Shown here piece by piece: positions 62,960 through 64,000 of a DNA stretch of 64,000 nt (positions are counted from its first letter, which is position 1; every line of letters begins with the position of its first letter). The position numbers and the translations under genes are program-made. The stretch spans positions 7,675,001 through 7,739,000 of the forward strand of contig CM057482.1 of NCBI GenBank assembly GCA_030035585.1. Direction: 5' to 3'. The notes below the pieces were generated by a model, which was given only the letters and a program-made list of their open reading frames with translations, did not search any database and was not told the DNA's origin. The DNA is from Dugong dugon. Lineage: Eukaryota; Chordata; Mammalia; Sirenia; Dugongidae.

Positions 62960-63400
62960 GAAAAAATATAGTAAAATACCATTTTCACTTAGCAAGTTGG
63001 CAAAAAAAAAAAATCTGATACTATATACTGCGTTAGAAAAGGTTTAGAAAAACAAGTTGGTGAGTGTAAAGTTCTTTAGAAAATTCTTTAGAAAGCAAAC
63101 GGCAAGATCTTTCAAATTTTTAATTGTAAATACTATTTAATCCAGCAGTCATGGAATTTATCTTATGTATAAGGATATTCAGTACAACATGGTTTGTAAT
63201 CGTGAAAGATTGGAAATAACCTGCAATGTCCATAAATAGAGACTTGCTAATAAATGATTCTTCAACAGAATTTAATATCAGGCAGCCATTACAAAGAACA
63301 AGGCAGATCTACACATACAAATATGGGATGAACATCAAGATATACTGTTAATTCAAAAAGATAAAATAAATACACGTGTGTATGCATATATGTGGCACGT
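62960..63400 (+). repeat. Old L1 fragment
   Basis: ggatattcagtacaacatgg, then gattggaaataacctgcaat, aggcagccattacaaagaac and gatgaacatcaagatatact follow the end of old L1 ORF2 and its 3' UTR. Confidence 0.65.
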
Positions 63401-63409
63401 GTACGTGTG

Positions 63410-63479
63410 TACAAATGATAGTATAATATATATACACATGTGTGTATATATACGTGTGTATATAATGCTATCATTTGTA
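63410..63479. repeat. Alternating TG/TA tract with a long imperfect palindrome
   Basis: Left arm tacaaatgatagtataata and right arm tataatgctatcatttgta are inverted copies around a TA/TG-alternating centre, so the segment could form a hairpin of about 30 pairs. Confidence 0.85.
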
Positions 63480-64000
63480 TGAAAAAATGTGTGCCTAGGT
63501 GTGTGTGGATGGATGTATACAGCTTAAAAAATATGTCTGGTAAGTTAAAATTGTCTTTAAGTAAAAGAATCATTGTCACTAATAATTTAAATTCTCTTAG
63601 CATTTTTATTTCAGAATAATATTTTCAATATCTTTGGGAGAATGATAATTTATTAACCATTTTCATTTCTTGTAGATATTTTACTATAAGTCTTACTAAA
63701 ATCAGCTCAGGGATGCTACTATAGCCTAGCACCAAATCAAAACATTTCTTTTCTATCCATGTAAATTCAATAGCTATTCCAAAATTCAATTACTGAGTTG
63801 AAATCTTTCTTTACGGCCTCCTCCCAACTCATGCAACTTAGAACAACGTCCGAAACTATAGCTGACTGCTTAACTAAGAAAGATTCGATCATCTCCAACT
63901 CTAGTTTCCTTTAATAGCGTCTTGTGTGTCTTCCTGGTAATACAAATCATAACTTGTATATATATATATATGAATTTGTTTATTTCTTTTATTGTCTATC

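Overview
The window is a stretch of mammalian nuclear DNA carrying the middle and later part of one large gene on the minus strand. I recognise it as VPS13C (vacuolar protein sorting 13 homolog C, a bridge-like lipid-transfer protein). Thirty-seven consecutive coding exons lie between 62695 (transcript-upstream) and 2407 (downstream). Every junction is GT-AG and every phase matches, giving about 5,983 coding bases (about 1,994 codons) with no internal stop. The N-terminal chorein half lies beyond base 64000 and the last few hundred residues lie before base 1. No second host gene was seen.

The repeats point to an afrotherian, most likely a proboscidean (elephant lineage). The window holds many tRNA-derived AfroSINEs ending in a tail close to GAGTCGGAATCGACTCGACGG. 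It also holds an RTE-clade LINE that shares that tail, several pieces of an L1 whose 3' UTR resembles elephant L1, and two solo ERVL-MaLR-like LTRs of one family. The identification comes from remembered sequence and was not searched.

Layout, left to right. 1-2406 is an old L1 cut by a younger L1 3' end. 2407-7868 is a fairly dense cluster of 3' exons encoding the start of the VPS13 C-terminal region. 7869-11360 is one intron filled by an old hAT transposon with three SINE pieces inside. 11361-28848 holds exons for the VAB (adaptor-binding) repeats and the segment before them, with SINEs, MIRs, MER5-like elements, an L1 tail and one LTR in the introns. 28849-33383 is an intron occupied mostly by an RTE LINE with a SINE inside it. 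33384-45893 holds exons of the central lipid-channel region with long, mostly unique introns. 45894-51323 is an intron with an LTR and a 3.9 kb 5'-truncated L1. 51324-60402 is another exon cluster. 60403-64000 holds one further exon and old repeats.

The most unusual feature is a 1.27 kb minisatellite (about 58971-60240) that runs up to within a few bases of the 5' splice site of the exon at 60246-60402. Read in the gene's sense, nearly every unit contains a textbook U1 donor core (GTAAGT), so about two dozen decoy splice donors stand in tandem directly after the true donor.
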